DNA of 62,826 nt from Actinomadura hibisca NBRC 15177 (GCF_001552635.1 NZ_BCRO01000078.1:1-62826), one strand, 5' to 3'; positions 1 to 8,395 are shown, counted from the first letter of the stretch. Program-made: numbers and translations. Notes: generated from the sequence alone by a model not told the origin.

Positions 1-74
1 CCCGCGCCGGGTCGGTGCATTGGTACACGCCCCCACCAACCCCAACCCGCCCGCACCGGTTTCCCACACAATCC

Positions 75-110
75 CTAAGAACCCAGCAACCCCTAGGAGC
101 CCAGCAACCT
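75..110. repeat. two-copy 18-bp direct repeat
   Basis: Two adjacent 18-bp units (75-92 and 93-110) share the core CCCAGCAACC and differ at about three positions. They lie between the window edge and the stop codon of the first gene. The rest of bases 1-117 is C-rich and low in complexity; no gene or promoter is evident there. Confidence 0.55.
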
Positions 111-117
111 AGGACGT

Positions 118-1221
118 CTAGCACAGCGCCGTCTTCAACGCCGCCTCCATCACCTCATCATTCGCGCCCGGGTTCAGCGTGGACATCACCGTCGCCCTCC
201 TGCCGTCCGCCTTGATGCCGCTGATCGTCGCGAAGCCCAGCATGTCCCCGCCATGGCCCCAGTACGAGCCCTTGCAGCCCGGCCCCAGCGGCACGCTTTC
301 GAGGCCCAGCCCGTACGTCGAGCCTGACGAACGGCCCGTCGGGACGGTGCGCTTCATCTCGCGCAACTGCGCCGGCTTCAGCAACTTCCCGCGCACCAGC
401 GCGGCCAGGAAGCGGTTCAGGTCGGCTGCGCTGGAGATCATTGAGCCGCCCGCGTCCGCGACCGTCGGGTTGACGCGGGTGATGTCGAGCAGCCCGCCCA
501 CCGGCGCGTACCCCTGCGGGTGCGGCTTCGGGATCTCGGGGGAGTCGGCCGGGACCGACGTGCCGCGCAACTTCAGCGGCTTGATGATCCGGTCCCGGAT
601 CTCGTCGCCGTACCAGTGGCCGGTCACCTTCTTGATGATCATTCCGGCGAGCAGGTAGCCGGTGCTGGAGTACGCGAACTTCGGCTCACCGCTCGGCGGC
701 AGCGTGTTGGGATGTTGCAGCGCGATCGCCACCAGTTCTTCGGGCTCCCAGTGCCGCAACGGGTCCTTGATGAGGTCCTGCGGGTTCAGGTGGCGCATGA
801 TGTCCGGCAGCCCGCCGGTGTGCTGGAGCAGCTGCCGCACGGTGATGTTCCGCCCGTCGTTGCCGTTGCCCCGCACCACGCCCGGCAGGTAACGCTCCAC
901 CGGCGCGTCCAGGTCGATCTTGCCCTCGCCGACGAGCTGGAGCATCACCGTCGCCACGAACGGCTTCGTCAGGCTCCCGATCCGGAAGTGGCTCCCGCGC
1001 TGCACCGGCGCGCCGGTCCGCACGTCCCGCGTCCCGCTGGTCAGCGCCGTGCGGCGGCCGTTGCGGTCGCGCACCTCCACCAGCGCGCCCGGCGCGCCGC
1101 CCTCGGCCGTCAACCGTTCCAGCGCCTTGCCCAGTTCCGTACGGTCCTGCGCGTGGACGGGCTGCGCCAGCCCCGCCACGACCAGGCCCGCACCCAGCAC
1201 CACCGACCAGCGACGTGACAT
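118..1221 (-). CDS. secreted serine hydrolase (class C beta-lactamase / D-Ala-D-Ala carboxypeptidase fold)
   Basis: The 367-aa protein begins with a Sec signal peptide (hydrophobic stretch, then PVHAQ at about residue 25), so it should be exported. The serine beta-lactamase-like motifs are visible: S83-L-T-K86 (nucleophile and general base), the tyrosine motif YSSTGY near residue 184, and a late HGG triad near the C-terminus. Enzymes of this family cut D-Ala peptides or esters; the substrate cannot be told from sequence. The ATG at 1221 is chosen because AGGAGG lies just upstream and the signal peptide starts directly after it; the longer frame upstream lacks a leader-like sequence. It resembles the serine hydrolase at 19220-20356, suggesting paralogues. 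Confidence 0.86.
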   Translation of the reverse strand: MSRRWSVVLGAGLVVAGLAQPVHAQDRTELGKALERLTAEGGAPGALVEVRDRNGRRTALTSGTRDVRTGAPVQRGSHFRIGSLTKPFVATVMLQLVGEGKIDLDAPVERYLPGVVRGNGNDGRNITVRQLLQHTGGLPDIMRHLNPQDLIKDPLRHWEPEELVAIALQHPNTLPPSGEPKFAYSSTGYLLAGMIIKKVTGHWYGDEIRDRIIKPLKLRGTSVPADSPEIPKPHPQGYAPVGGLLDITRVNPTVADAGGSMISSAADLNRFLAALVRGKLLKPAQLREMKRTVPTGRSSGSTYGLGLESVPLGPGCKGSYWGHGGDMLGFATISGIKADGRRATVMSTLNPGANDEVMEAALKTALC

Positions 1222-1310
1222 GTCGCCCTCCTGACCTCTCGGGATGCCCAGAAATCTAGGGGCGCGCACGTCGAACGGGCCTCGCCCACGGGAGCCATCC
1301 CGAGACCGCA

Positions 1311-1329
1311 CCTCCGGAGCCAGCGGAGG
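1311..1329 (-). terminator. GC hairpin after the GH15 gene
   Basis: CCTCCG and CGGAGG pair around a 7-nt loop, 14 nt beyond the stop of the minus-strand GH15 gene. There is no U tract, so this is only a candidate terminator. Confidence 0.4.
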
Positions 1330-1342
1330 GGGCCCGCCGGTA

Positions 1343-3163
1343 TCAGCCGGAGGGGTTGCGCTCGGCCCAGGAGTGCAGGGCCTCCTTGTCACCCGACACA
1401 TCCAGGTTCATCGCGGCCTCGATCAGCGCCAGGTGGGTGAACGCCTGCGGGTAGTTCCCCAGCATGACGCCGTCCTCGTCCATCTCCTCCGAGAACAGTC
1501 CGAGCGGGCCGCCGCGTTCGCACAACTCCTCGAAGCGGCGGCGCGCCTCCTCCGGGCGCTCGGCCAGCACCAGCGCGGACGCCATGTCGAACGAGCACAT
1601 CAGGAACGCGCCCTCCGGCCCGTTCACGCCGTCGTTGGTCTGCTCGGGGTCGTAGCGGTGGATCAGCAGGCCGTCGCTGCTCAGCCACTCGTCCACCCGT
1701 TTCAACGTGGCCAGCACGCGCGGGTCGGTGCCGGGCAGGAAGTTCAGCAGCGGCAGCCGCAGCAACGAGGCGTCCAGGTTGCCCGCGCCGTAGGACTGCA
1801 CGAACGCGTCGGCCCCCTCGTCATACCCACGGTCCAGGACCTCCTGGTGGACGCGGGTGCGTTCGGTCCGCCAACGTTCCAGCGGCGCGTCGTCGCCGCA
1901 CAGCTCGGCCATCCGGATGCCCCGGTCCAGGCACACCCAGGCGTACACCTTGGAGCTGGTCCAGTGCCGCTGCGCGTCGCGCACCTCCCAGATACCGTCG
2001 TCGGGCTCCTGCCAGACCCGCGCGGCGGCCTCGACGATCTCGTACAGCCCGGCGCGGTGGTCGGGCGACAACTTCCCGGTGGCCTGCTGGAAGACCAGGG
2101 CGGCGTCGAGCACCTGCCCGTAGACGTCGATCTGGAACTGCTCGAACGCCTTGTTCCCGATGCGCACCGGCCGCGAGTCGTCGTACCCGGCCAGGTGGTC
2201 CAACGACTCCTCGGCGACGTGCGTGCCGCCGTCCAGCGTCAGCATGGGCTTGAGGCGGTCGCCCTCCAGCGCGCAGTTGTCGAGCAGGAACCGCAGGTAC
2301 TTGCCCGCCTCCTGGTCGTGGCCGAGCCGCAGCAGGACCAGCACCATCAGCGCGGCGTCGCGGTGCCAGACGTAGCGGTAGTCCCAGTTGCGCTCGCCGC
2401 CCGGCCATTCGGGCAGCGAGGTGGTCGGGGCGGCGATGAGGCCGCCGCTCTCGCTGTGCATCAGGCCCCGCAGCACCACGGCGCTGAACCGCACGTGCTC
2501 GGCCCCGTAGCCGTCGTAGACGTACCGGTCCGACCAGCGGTCCCAGGCGAGCAGTGTCTGTTCCAGGAGCTTTTCGCCCTGGTCGGGCTCGAAGCGCTCG
2601 TCGGTGTAACCCAGCACCATGACCAGGGTCTGGCCCGCTTGCAGCGTCGTGGTGATGACGACGTCGTCGCCGTCGATGCGGGGCGGCACCGTCGCGGTGA
2701 GGCGCAGGCCCGCTTCTTCCTCTACGACGGCCTGCCCGTCCTCGCGCCAGCGCGGGGCGTGGCGCGCGTGGTCGGGACGGGCGCGCACGCGGCTGCGCAC
2801 GGTGGCCTCGCCCCGCTCGCAGCGCAGCAGCCGGACCAGCGCGCCGCGCGGGACGATGCCGCGATCGTCGTCCTCCCCGGCCGGACCCGCCGCCAGGAAG
2901 TCGCGGGCGACCAGCGTGGCCGACCCGTTCTTCCAGCGGCTCTCCAGCACCAGCGTGTTGCCGGTGTAGGCGCGCTCGGGCTCGCCCGCGTCCGCCACCT
3001 CGATCTCCCAGGACCCGCCGACGTCGCGGTCCAGGATGCGGTTGAACACCGCCGCCGCGTCGAAGCGGGGCGCGCACCACCACTCGACCGCGCCGTCCGG
3101 GCCGGTGAGCGCGGCCGTCCGGCAGTCCGACAGGAAGCCGTAGGAGCCGATGGGCGGGGTCAC
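1343..3163 (-). CDS. glycoside hydrolase family 15 protein (trehalase/glucoamylase-like)
   Basis: The 606-aa protein has the actinobacterial GH15 architecture. The N-terminal beta-sandwich region carries the block SYGFLSDCRTAAL followed by AVEWWCAPRFD, and an (alpha/alpha)6 barrel follows. The IWEVRDAQRHWTSSK block and the GPEGAFLMCSFD block are the two conserved regions that supply the catalytic glutamates in this family. Relatives hydrolyse trehalose or alpha-glucans; no signal peptide is seen, so a cytoplasmic role in trehalose or glycogen turnover is likely. The GTG start at 3163 overlaps the stop of the LLM gene as GTGA, implying translational coupling. The frame stays open far upstream because of GC bias, but homology begins at this GTG. 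Confidence 0.9.
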   Translation of the reverse strand: MTPPIGSYGFLSDCRTAALTGPDGAVEWWCAPRFDAAAVFNRILDRDVGGSWEIEVADAGEPERAYTGNTLVLESRWKNGSATLVARDFLAAGPAGEDDDRGIVPRGALVRLLRCERGEATVRSRVRARPDHARHAPRWREDGQAVVEEEAGLRLTATVPPRIDGDDVVITTTLQAGQTLVMVLGYTDERFEPDQGEKLLEQTLLAWDRWSDRYVYDGYGAEHVRFSAVVLRGLMHSESGGLIAAPTTSLPEWPGGERNWDYRYVWHRDAALMVLVLLRLGHDQEAGKYLRFLLDNCALEGDRLKPMLTLDGGTHVAEESLDHLAGYDDSRPVRIGNKAFEQFQIDVYGQVLDAALVFQQATGKLSPDHRAGLYEIVEAAARVWQEPDDGIWEVRDAQRHWTSSKVYAWVCLDRGIRMAELCGDDAPLERWRTERTRVHQEVLDRGYDEGADAFVQSYGAGNLDASLLRLPLLNFLPGTDPRVLATLKRVDEWLSSDGLLIHRYDPEQTNDGVNGPEGAFLMCSFDMASALVLAERPEEARRRFEELCERGGPLGLFSEEMDEDGVMLGNYPQAFTHLALIEAAMNLDVSGDKEALHSWAERNPSG

Positions 3164-4116
3164 CGGTTCACCTGCGGCAGGACGTGCTCGCCGAACGCGT
3201 CGATGAACCCCCGCTGGTCGCGGCCCACCTGGTGGACCATGACCCGCTCGAACCCCCGGTCGATCTGGTCGGCCAGCCAGGCGGCGTGCCGCCCCAGGTC
3301 GTCCGACACGTGCACGAACGGGGTGATCTGGTCGGGCGTGATGAAGCGCGCGACCTCCTCGAAGTGCTCCGGCATGGTGATCTCCCAGCCCACGTCGCCG
3401 CCGATGAGGGCCTCGCGCCACTGGTCGTGCGCGGCGGCCAGCGCCGTGTCCTCGTCGTCCGCCCAGCTCACGTGCGCCTGGAGCAGCGCGGGGCCGCGCC
3501 CGCCCGCCTCCCGGTACGCGTCCAGCGTGCGGGCCTGCGCGCCGTCGGGCTGGTTGATGGTGATCAGTCCGTCCGCCCACCCGGCGGCCTCGGCGGCGGT
3601 GGCCGGGGTGACGGCGGCGGCGAGCAGCGCGGGCGGCTCGTCGGGCAGGGTCCACAACTTCGCCCGGTCCACCCGCACCAGCCCGTCCCGCGAGACCGTC
3701 TCGCCCGCCAGCAGCGCCCGCATGATCTCGACGCACTCGCGCATCCGCCGGGCCCGTACCTGTTTGGCGGGCCAGACGTCCCCGGTGATGTGCTCGTTGA
3801 CGGCCTGCCCGGTGCCGAGCGCGACCCAGACCCGGCCCGGGTGCATCTCCGCCAGCGTCGCCACCGCCTGCGCGAGCAGCGCCGGGTGGTAGCGCTGCCC
3901 CGGCGCGGACACGAAGCCCATGGAGAACGACGTGAGCGCCAGGGCCGACCCCAGCCACGCCCAGGCGTGACCCGAGTGGCCCTGGCGCGTGCTCCACGGC
4001 GCGAAGTGGTCCGAGCACATCCCGGCCGCGAACCCGGCCTGCTCGGCGTGGCGCGTCAGGTCGAGCAGCTCTCTGGCCCCGAACTGCTCGTGCGATGCGT
4101 GAAATCCGATGGACAC
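3160..4116 (-). CDS. LLM-class flavin-dependent oxidoreductase (TIGR03885-like)
   Basis: The 318-aa luciferase-like monooxygenase-fold protein starts SIGFHASHEQF and has the block CSDHFAPWSTRQGHSG followed by the NEHITGD region. These resemble the subfamily described as probable non-F420 flavin oxidoreductases, related to F420-dependent glucose-6-phosphate dehydrogenase. It is expected to be a soluble TIM-barrel enzyme; its substrate is unknown. The start is GTG at 4116, with a GGGGGG-rich ribosome site upstream. It is the first gene of a two-gene unit with the GH15 enzyme (4-bp overlap), so a role linked to sugar or trehalose metabolism is inferred. Whether FMN or F420 is the cofactor cannot be decided from sequence alone. 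Confidence 0.85.
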   Translation of the reverse strand: MSIGFHASHEQFGARELLDLTRHAEQAGFAAGMCSDHFAPWSTRQGHSGHAWAWLGSALALTSFSMGFVSAPGQRYHPALLAQAVATLAEMHPGRVWVALGTGQAVNEHITGDVWPAKQVRARRMRECVEIMRALLAGETVSRDGLVRVDRAKLWTLPDEPPALLAAAVTPATAAEAAGWADGLITINQPDGAQARTLDAYREAGGRGPALLQAHVSWADDEDTALAAAHDQWREALIGGDVGWEITMPEHFEEVARFITPDQITPFVHVSDDLGRHAAWLADQIDRGFERVMVHQVGRDQRGFIDAFGEHVLPQVNR

Positions 4117-4148
4117 AGTTCCCCCCGAAACTGATCCATATAGGTCTG

Positions 4149-4185
4149 CCCTCCGTCACGGAACTGAATCGTCCGTGACGGAGGG
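4149..4185 (-). terminator. strong intrinsic terminator after the MFS gene
   Basis: A perfect 14-bp stem (CCCTCCGTCACGGA / TCCGTGACGGAGGG) with a 9-nt loop begins immediately after the TAA of the minus-strand MFS gene. It should insulate the LLM-GH15 pair from efflux-gene transcription. Confidence 0.8.
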
Positions 4186-5619
4186 TTACTCGGCCGCCCG
4201 CTTCGGCAGCAGCAGCGACAGCAGCAGGGCACCGCCGGTGAGGATCGCCGCCACGGCGAAGGACGTGGTGACGCCCTCGGTCAGCACCTCGTCCGAGGAG
4301 CCGTGGGCACCGCGCCCGGCGGCCCCGAAGGCGGTGATGAGGATCGCGAGCCCGAGGGCCCCGCCGAGCTGCTGCATCACGTTGAGCAGGCCGGACGCCG
4401 CCCCGGCGTCCTCGGCGCGCACCCCCGTCATGAGCACGGTGGTGATGCCCACCAGCAACACCCCCATGGCCGCGCCGATGAGGACCAGCGGGCCCAGCAG
4501 CGCCACCGCGTACCCGGAGTCCGGCGTCAGTCGCGTGAGCCAGAACAGGCAGGCGGTCATGACCGCCGCCCCGGCGGCGATCAGGGGCTTGGGACCCGTC
4601 CGGGGCACCAGCCGGGCGGCCAGGTTCGAGGAGGCCAGGATCAGGGCGGTGAGCGGCAGGAAGGCGAGCCCGGCCGCCAGGGGCCGGTAGTCGCGCGCCT
4701 CCTGGAGGAACAGGGTGAGGAAGAAGAACATGCCGTTGCCCGCCGCCATCTGGAAGAGCAGCCCCAGGTAGCCGATGGCGCGGCTGCGGTCGGCGAACAG
4801 CCGCAGCGGGATGATCGGGTGCGCGCTGCGCGCCTCCACCACCAGGAACAGCGCGAGCAGCACCGCGCCCGCCCCGAGCGCGGCCAGGGCGACGCCGTCG
4901 CGGAAACCCTCCTCGGCGGCGCGGATCAGCCCGAACACCAGGACGCTCATCCCGGCCGTCGAAGTCAGCGAACCGGCGTAGTCCAGGCGGCCCGCCCGCC
5001 GCTCGGTCTCGGTGACGAACGCCATCGCCAGTGCCAGCAGCACCGCGCCGATCGGCACGTTGATGAACAACACCCACCGCCACGACAACCAGTCGGTCAG
5101 CACCCCTCCGGCGATCAGCCCGAGGGCCGCGCCGGAGCCGGACACAGCGGCGTACGCGCCGAGCGCCCGCGCCCGTTCCGCCGGGGCCGGGAAGCTCGTG
5201 GTGATCAGGGCCAGCACGGTCGGAGCCGCGAGGGCCGCGCCGACGCCCTGCCCGGCCCGCGCCGCCAGCAGCAGCCCCGGCGAGGTGGCCAGCCCTCCGG
5301 CGAGCGAGGCGGCGGTGAACACCACGACGCCGATGATCAGCGCCCGCCGTTGCCCGAGCATGTCCCCGGCCCGGCCGCCGAGCAGCAGCAGCCCGCCGAA
5401 CGCGAGCAGGTAGGCGTTCAGCACCCAGGACAGCCCGGCGGGGGAGAAGCCCAGGTCGCGCTGGACGGCGGGCAGCGCGATGTTCACCACGCTGGTGTCC
5501 AGGATGAACATCGTCTGGCACAGCAGCACCACCAGGAGCACGAGGCGGGGCCGGTGGGGCGCGTGCGACGGCGGCGCTCCGGCCTTCTCCGCAGGGGTCG
5601 TCTGGAGTCGTTCGGCCAT
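4186..5619 (-). CDS. MFS drug efflux transporter (DHA2 / EmrB-QacA type)
   Basis: The 477-aa integral membrane protein starts MAERLQTTPAEK and has about 14 predicted hydrophobic helices. Family motifs include LDTSVVNIALPAVQRDLG in helix 1 and GGRAGDMLGQRRALI (motif A) between helices 2 and 3. It is expected to export lipophilic drugs or a natural product by proton antiport in the cytoplasmic membrane. The ATG at 5619 is chosen because the hydrophobic region follows shortly after it. The gene is divergent from a TetR regulator 96 bp away, with two palindromes between, so drug-induced derepression is the likely control. A perfect terminator hairpin follows the stop. Confidence 0.9.
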   Translation of the reverse strand: MAERLQTTPAEKAGAPPSHAPHRPRLVLLVVLLCQTMFILDTSVVNIALPAVQRDLGFSPAGLSWVLNAYLLAFGGLLLLGGRAGDMLGQRRALIIGVVVFTAASLAGGLATSPGLLLAARAGQGVGAALAAPTVLALITTSFPAPAERARALGAYAAVSGSGAALGLIAGGVLTDWLSWRWVLFINVPIGAVLLALAMAFVTETERRAGRLDYAGSLTSTAGMSVLVFGLIRAAEEGFRDGVALAALGAGAVLLALFLVVEARSAHPIIPLRLFADRSRAIGYLGLLFQMAAGNGMFFFLTLFLQEARDYRPLAAGLAFLPLTALILASSNLAARLVPRTGPKPLIAAGAAVMTACLFWLTRLTPDSGYAVALLGPLVLIGAAMGVLLVGITTVLMTGVRAEDAGAASGLLNVMQQLGGALGLAILITAFGAAGRGAHGSSDEVLTEGVTTSFAVAAILTGGALLLSLLLPKRAAE

Positions 5620-5643
5620 GGCACTCTCCCGGAACACGGAAAC

Positions 5644-5690
5644 GAGGACCTTCCTCACTTCACGTCCGGTAAGATATGAGGAGGTTCCTC
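5644..5690. promoter_or_regulatory. twin palindromic operators between MFS and TetR genes
   Basis: Two perfect inverted repeats share the form GAGGA-N3-TCCTC: GAGGACCTTCCTC at 5644-5656 and GAGGAGGTTCCTC at 5678-5690. Their centres are 34 bp apart, about three helical turns, and their outer flanks (AAC and GTT) are also complementary. Position and symmetry fit binding of the adjacent TetR protein as two dimers controlling both divergent promoters; TAAGAT at 5670-5675 may be a -10 element. Confidence 0.7.
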
Positions 5691-5715
5691 GTTTTGCAAC
5701 CGACGGAGGTTTTCG

Positions 5716-6294
5716 ATGACCGCGGAGCAGGCCGCCGCACAGCCCACGGGCCGCAAGGACGCGCGGCGGAACCGGGAGCGGCTGCTCGCCGCCGCCGAGG
5801 AGGCGTTCGCGCGCGACGGCGTCGGCGCGTCGCTCAACGACATCGCCCGCACGGCGGGCGTGGGGAACGTGACCCTCTACCGGCACTTCCCGACGCGCCA
5901 AGCACTTCTCGAAGCCCTGTTGGGCGAGAGCCTGCGCGGTCTACGCGCGCGTTCCGACGCGCTTCTCACCGACGAGGACCCGGCGCGGGGACTCGCCGTC
6001 TGGCTGGAGACGGCCGTCGATCACGCGACCGCCTATCGCGGCCTGGTGGAAACCCTGATGGACAGCATCTCCGACCCGGCGTCGGAGCTGCACGCCACCT
6101 GCCGGGACGTCAAGGACGGCGGCGAGCAGCTGCTCGTCCGCGCCCAGCGGGCCGGGGCCGTCCGCGACGACGTCGACCCGGCCACCCTCTACTCGCTCAT
6201 CGCCGCCATGGCCTGGGCGATCGAGCGCACGCCCGACCAGCGCGGGCGGCTGGTGGGCGTGGTGACCGACGGGCTGCGCCCGCCGCGCCCGTGA
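5716..6294 (+). CDS. TetR/AcrR family transcriptional regulator
   Basis: The 192-aa protein has an N-terminal helix-turn-helix (about residues 18-63) with the typical blocks RLLAAAEEAFARDG, ASLNDIARTAGVG and NVTLYRHFPTRQALLEALL. A helical ligand-binding domain follows. It is expected to repress its own gene and the divergent efflux gene until a ligand binds. GGAGG lies just ahead of the ATG. The two GAGGA-N3-TCCTC palindromes in the shared promoter are the likely binding sites. The ligand is unknown; given the neighbour, an antibiotic-like hydrophobic compound is plausible. Confidence 0.92.
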   Translation: MTAEQAAAQPTGRKDARRNRERLLAAAEEAFARDGVGASLNDIARTAGVGNVTLYRHFPTRQALLEALLGESLRGLRARSDALLTDEDPARGLAVWLETAVDHATAYRGLVETLMDSISDPASELHATCRDVKDGGEQLLVRAQRAGAVRDDVDPATLYSLIAAMAWAIERTPDQRGRLVGVVTDGLRPPRP

Positions 6295-6307
6295 GCCGGG
6301 CCGCCGG

Positions 6308-6922
6308 TCACCAGGACCGGGCGACGGCGGCGGCCTTCTCGCGCAGCCAGCCCTCGGGGTCGTGCTCGGCGATCGCCCGCACGGAGGGCAGCAGGCCGCG
6401 GTAGCCGGTGTAGGACGCCGCCCACACCGCCGCGTACCGCACGCGCGGGTCGGCGTCCTCCAGCGTCACCGACAGCCGCACCACCACCTCGTCGTCGGTC
6501 CCGGAGGTGGCGGCGAGGCCCAGGCGCAGGGCCGCCAGGCCGCGTGCCCTGGCGTCGCCCGCCTCGTCGAACGCCGCGCACAGGTCGTTGACCGTCCACG
6601 GCGCCAGCGCCTGCGACGCCGCCGCCGACAGCTCCTTGAGCGTCTGCGGCGCGCGGCCCGTGAACACGTAGTGTCCGATCCCGAACATCGCGTCCTCGAC
6701 GTAGTGCAGCGCGACGTCGTGGTCCTTGTCGACGTGCCAGGTCACCCGGCCGTCGGTGCCGGACGCGCGGTCGCGCTCGGTCACCTCGTCCATGGGCCAG
6801 CCGCGGCCGGCCGCGAAGGTGTCCAGGTCCTCGACGCTGGTCCCGGGGCGCAACACGCGCCGCTGCGTCTGGTAGAGATCATCAGTGCGGGCCATGCGGG
6901 GCATTGTGCTGTGCCAGGTCAT
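6308..6922 (-). CDS. HEAT-repeat-containing protein of unknown function
   Basis: The protein is about 204 aa. Its C-terminal half shows HEAT-like helical repeats (DPRVRYAAVWAASYTGYRGLLPSV and a following helix pair ending in AVARSW). The N-terminal half (DDLYQTQRRVLRPG, then VTWHVDKDHDVALHYVED) matches no fold I recognise. No membrane segment or signal is visible. The ATG at 6922 overlaps the stop of the alpha/beta-hydrolase as ATGA, suggesting coupling; ATGs at 6904 and 6895 (MARTDDLY) are alternatives, and none has a good ribosome site. It is third in the minus-strand run MarR regulator - hydrolase - this gene. Confidence 0.7.
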   Translation of the reverse strand: MTWHSTMPRMARTDDLYQTQRRVLRPGTSVEDLDTFAAGRGWPMDEVTERDRASGTDGRVTWHVDKDHDVALHYVEDAMFGIGHYVFTGRAPQTLKELSAAASQALAPWTVNDLCAAFDEAGDARARGLAALRLGLAATSGTDDEVVVRLSVTLEDADPRVRYAAVWAASYTGYRGLLPSVRAIAEHDPEGWLREKAAAVARSW

Positions 6923-7827
6923 CGGCCGCCACTGGAACGGGGCAACCCGTGCCCGCCGGAGTGGACCCGGCCCAGGAAATCCCGCACCAATGCGGCGATC
7001 TCGTCGAGGTGGGTCTCCAGCGCCCAGTGGCCGGTGTCCAGCAGGTGCAGCTCGGCGTCGGGCACGTCGCGCAGGTAGGCGCGGGCCGAGCCCTCGGGCA
7101 TGTAGCCGTCGCGCGGGCCCCACGCGATCAGCGTCGGCGGGCGGTGCTTGCGCAGGTAGTCCTGGTAGCGGGGGAACCAGTCGAGGTTCTCGCGCAGGCC
7201 CTCCATCAGGCCCACCATGATCTCTCGCCGTCGCGGGGTGTTGAGCAGCGCCCAGTTCAGCGTCCACAGGTCGGGGCTGATGCGCTCGGCGGTCTCGGGG
7301 CCGACGTCGTTCAGGAACTCCTCGCGGAACCCCTCCAGGCTGACGGCCTCGGCGAGGCCCGCGCGGCGCTCGGGCGTCGGGTCGGCCCAGTAGTCCTTCA
7401 GGTAGCCGTACTTGGGGCCGAGCTCGTCCTCGTAGATGTCGCCGTTCTGGACGATGAGGGCCGCGACGCGCTCGGGCGCGGCGATCGCGAGCCGGAGCCC
7501 GATCTGCGAGCCGTAGTCGTGCAGGTAGAGGGCGTAGCGGTCGAGGCCGAGCGCGTCGGCGAAGCGCTGGAGGAAGGCCGCGTAGCCGTCGAAGTCGTAG
7601 GAGAAGCGGGACGGGTCGGGAGTGTCGCTGTGGCCGAAGCCGGGGAAGTCGGGCGCGACGAGACGCCAGCGGTCGGCGAGGGCGGGCATCAGCCCCCGGT
7701 ACTGGTAGGACGAGCACGGATAGCCGTGGGGGAGCAGCACGACGGGCGCGTCCTCGGGCCCCGCCTCCCGGTAGAAGACCCCGTATCCGTCCAGTTCTGT
7801 GCGGCGGTGTCGAACGACATGTGCCAT
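6919..7827 (-). CDS. alpha/beta-hydrolase (epoxide hydrolase / dehalogenase-like)
   Basis: The 302-aa soluble protein has the oxyanion-hole motif HGYP (34-37) and a nucleophile elbow LHDYGSQIG with Asp104 in place of serine. Asp at this position, followed later by DTGHW with the catalytic His, is typical of epoxide hydrolases and haloalkane or haloacetate dehalogenases. It therefore probably forms an alkyl-enzyme intermediate. Substrate specificity cannot be read from sequence. It lies 44 bp downstream of the MarR gene on the same strand, and its stop overlaps the next start, so it may be controlled by that regulator. Confidence 0.85.
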   Translation of the reverse strand: MAHVVRHRRTELDGYGVFYREAGPEDAPVVLLPHGYPCSSYQYRGLMPALADRWRLVAPDFPGFGHSDTPDPSRFSYDFDGYAAFLQRFADALGLDRYALYLHDYGSQIGLRLAIAAPERVAALIVQNGDIYEDELGPKYGYLKDYWADPTPERRAGLAEAVSLEGFREEFLNDVGPETAERISPDLWTLNWALLNTPRRREIMVGLMEGLRENLDWFPRYQDYLRKHRPPTLIAWGPRDGYMPEGSARAYLRDVPDAELHLLDTGHWALETHLDEIAALVRDFLGRVHSGGHGLPRSSGGR

Positions 7828-7871
7828 ATCGCCTGCATGGCCGGGTTCGCGGATCTTAAACGCCGCGCTGG

Positions 7872-8330
7872 TCAGCCGTCGTAGGAGCCGAGGAAGCGGC
7901 CGAGCAGGCGCGCGAACTCGGCGCGCTCGGCGTCGCTCCAGTCCGCCATGGCCGCCGCGAAGTGGCGGCGGCGCGTCTCGCGGGCGGCCGCGACGACCTC
8001 GCGCCCCGCGTCGGTCAGCTCCAGGTGGATGCGGCGGCCGTCCGCCTGCGACGCCACCCGCTTCACGTAGCCCGCCTTCACCGCCTCGGCCACCACGCGG
8101 CTGCCGCGCGAGGCGTCCACGCCGAGGCGCGCGGCGACCAGGCCGACGCTCATCTCCTGGCCGGGCTCGTCGGGGCCCTCGTCGATCACGTCGGTGACGT
8201 GCAGCACCTGGAGGTCCACCGCGAGGTCGTGCTCGCGCAGCGTCGCTTTGCCGAGCCGCTGGCGGGACATGCCCCGGCGCAGCCGCACCATGCCGCGCTC
8301 GATCTCGTCCAAGGACCTCTCGCCCGTCAT
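7872..8330 (-). CDS. MarR family transcriptional regulator
   Basis: The 152-aa winged-helix protein contains the recognition region MSVGLVAARLGVDASRGSRVVAEAVKAGYVKR and the wing ASQADGRRIHLELTDAGREV, characteristic of MarR proteins. It probably binds as a dimer and releases DNA on sensing a small aromatic ligand. The ATG at 8330 follows a G-rich ribosome site; an upstream ATG adds 11 unlikely residues. It is divergent from an MFS efflux gene with two inverted repeats between, and leads the unit carrying the Asp-nucleophile hydrolase and HEAT protein. It likely controls both directions. Confidence 0.88.
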   Translation of the reverse strand: MTGERSLDEIERGMVRLRRGMSRQRLGKATLREHDLAVDLQVLHVTDVIDEGPDEPGQEMSVGLVAARLGVDASRGSRVVAEAVKAGYVKRVASQADGRRIHLELTDAGREVVAAARETRRRHFAAAMADWSDAERAEFARLLGRFLGSYDG

Positions 8331-8360
8331 GCCCCCGATCCTAGCGGCGCTGTTGCGCCG

Positions 8361-8395
8361 CACATGTATGTGCTCTTAGCATCTATATGCCTAAG
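8361..8395. promoter_or_regulatory. candidate MarR operators in the divergent promoter
   Basis: Two inverted repeats sit in an AT-richer patch between the MarR and MFS genes. CACAT-GT-ATGTG (8361-8372) is perfect. CTTAG...CTAAG (8375-8395) has an inner CAT/ATG pair and one bulged base. The position and the local AT content support binding by the adjacent MarR protein. Confidence 0.55.

Noticed and set aside
1244..3892. An 882-codon open frame on the plus strand
   Set aside because: It runs antisense to the well-supported GH15 and LLM genes and has the Arg/Gly/Ala/Val-rich composition expected from reading GC-rich codons on the wrong strand.
1343..5521. A 1392-codon minus-strand frame spanning GH15, LLM and part of the MFS gene
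   Set aside because: Only the last 606 codons show homology; the upstream part is a GC-driven open frame lacking stops, so a giant fusion is not supported.
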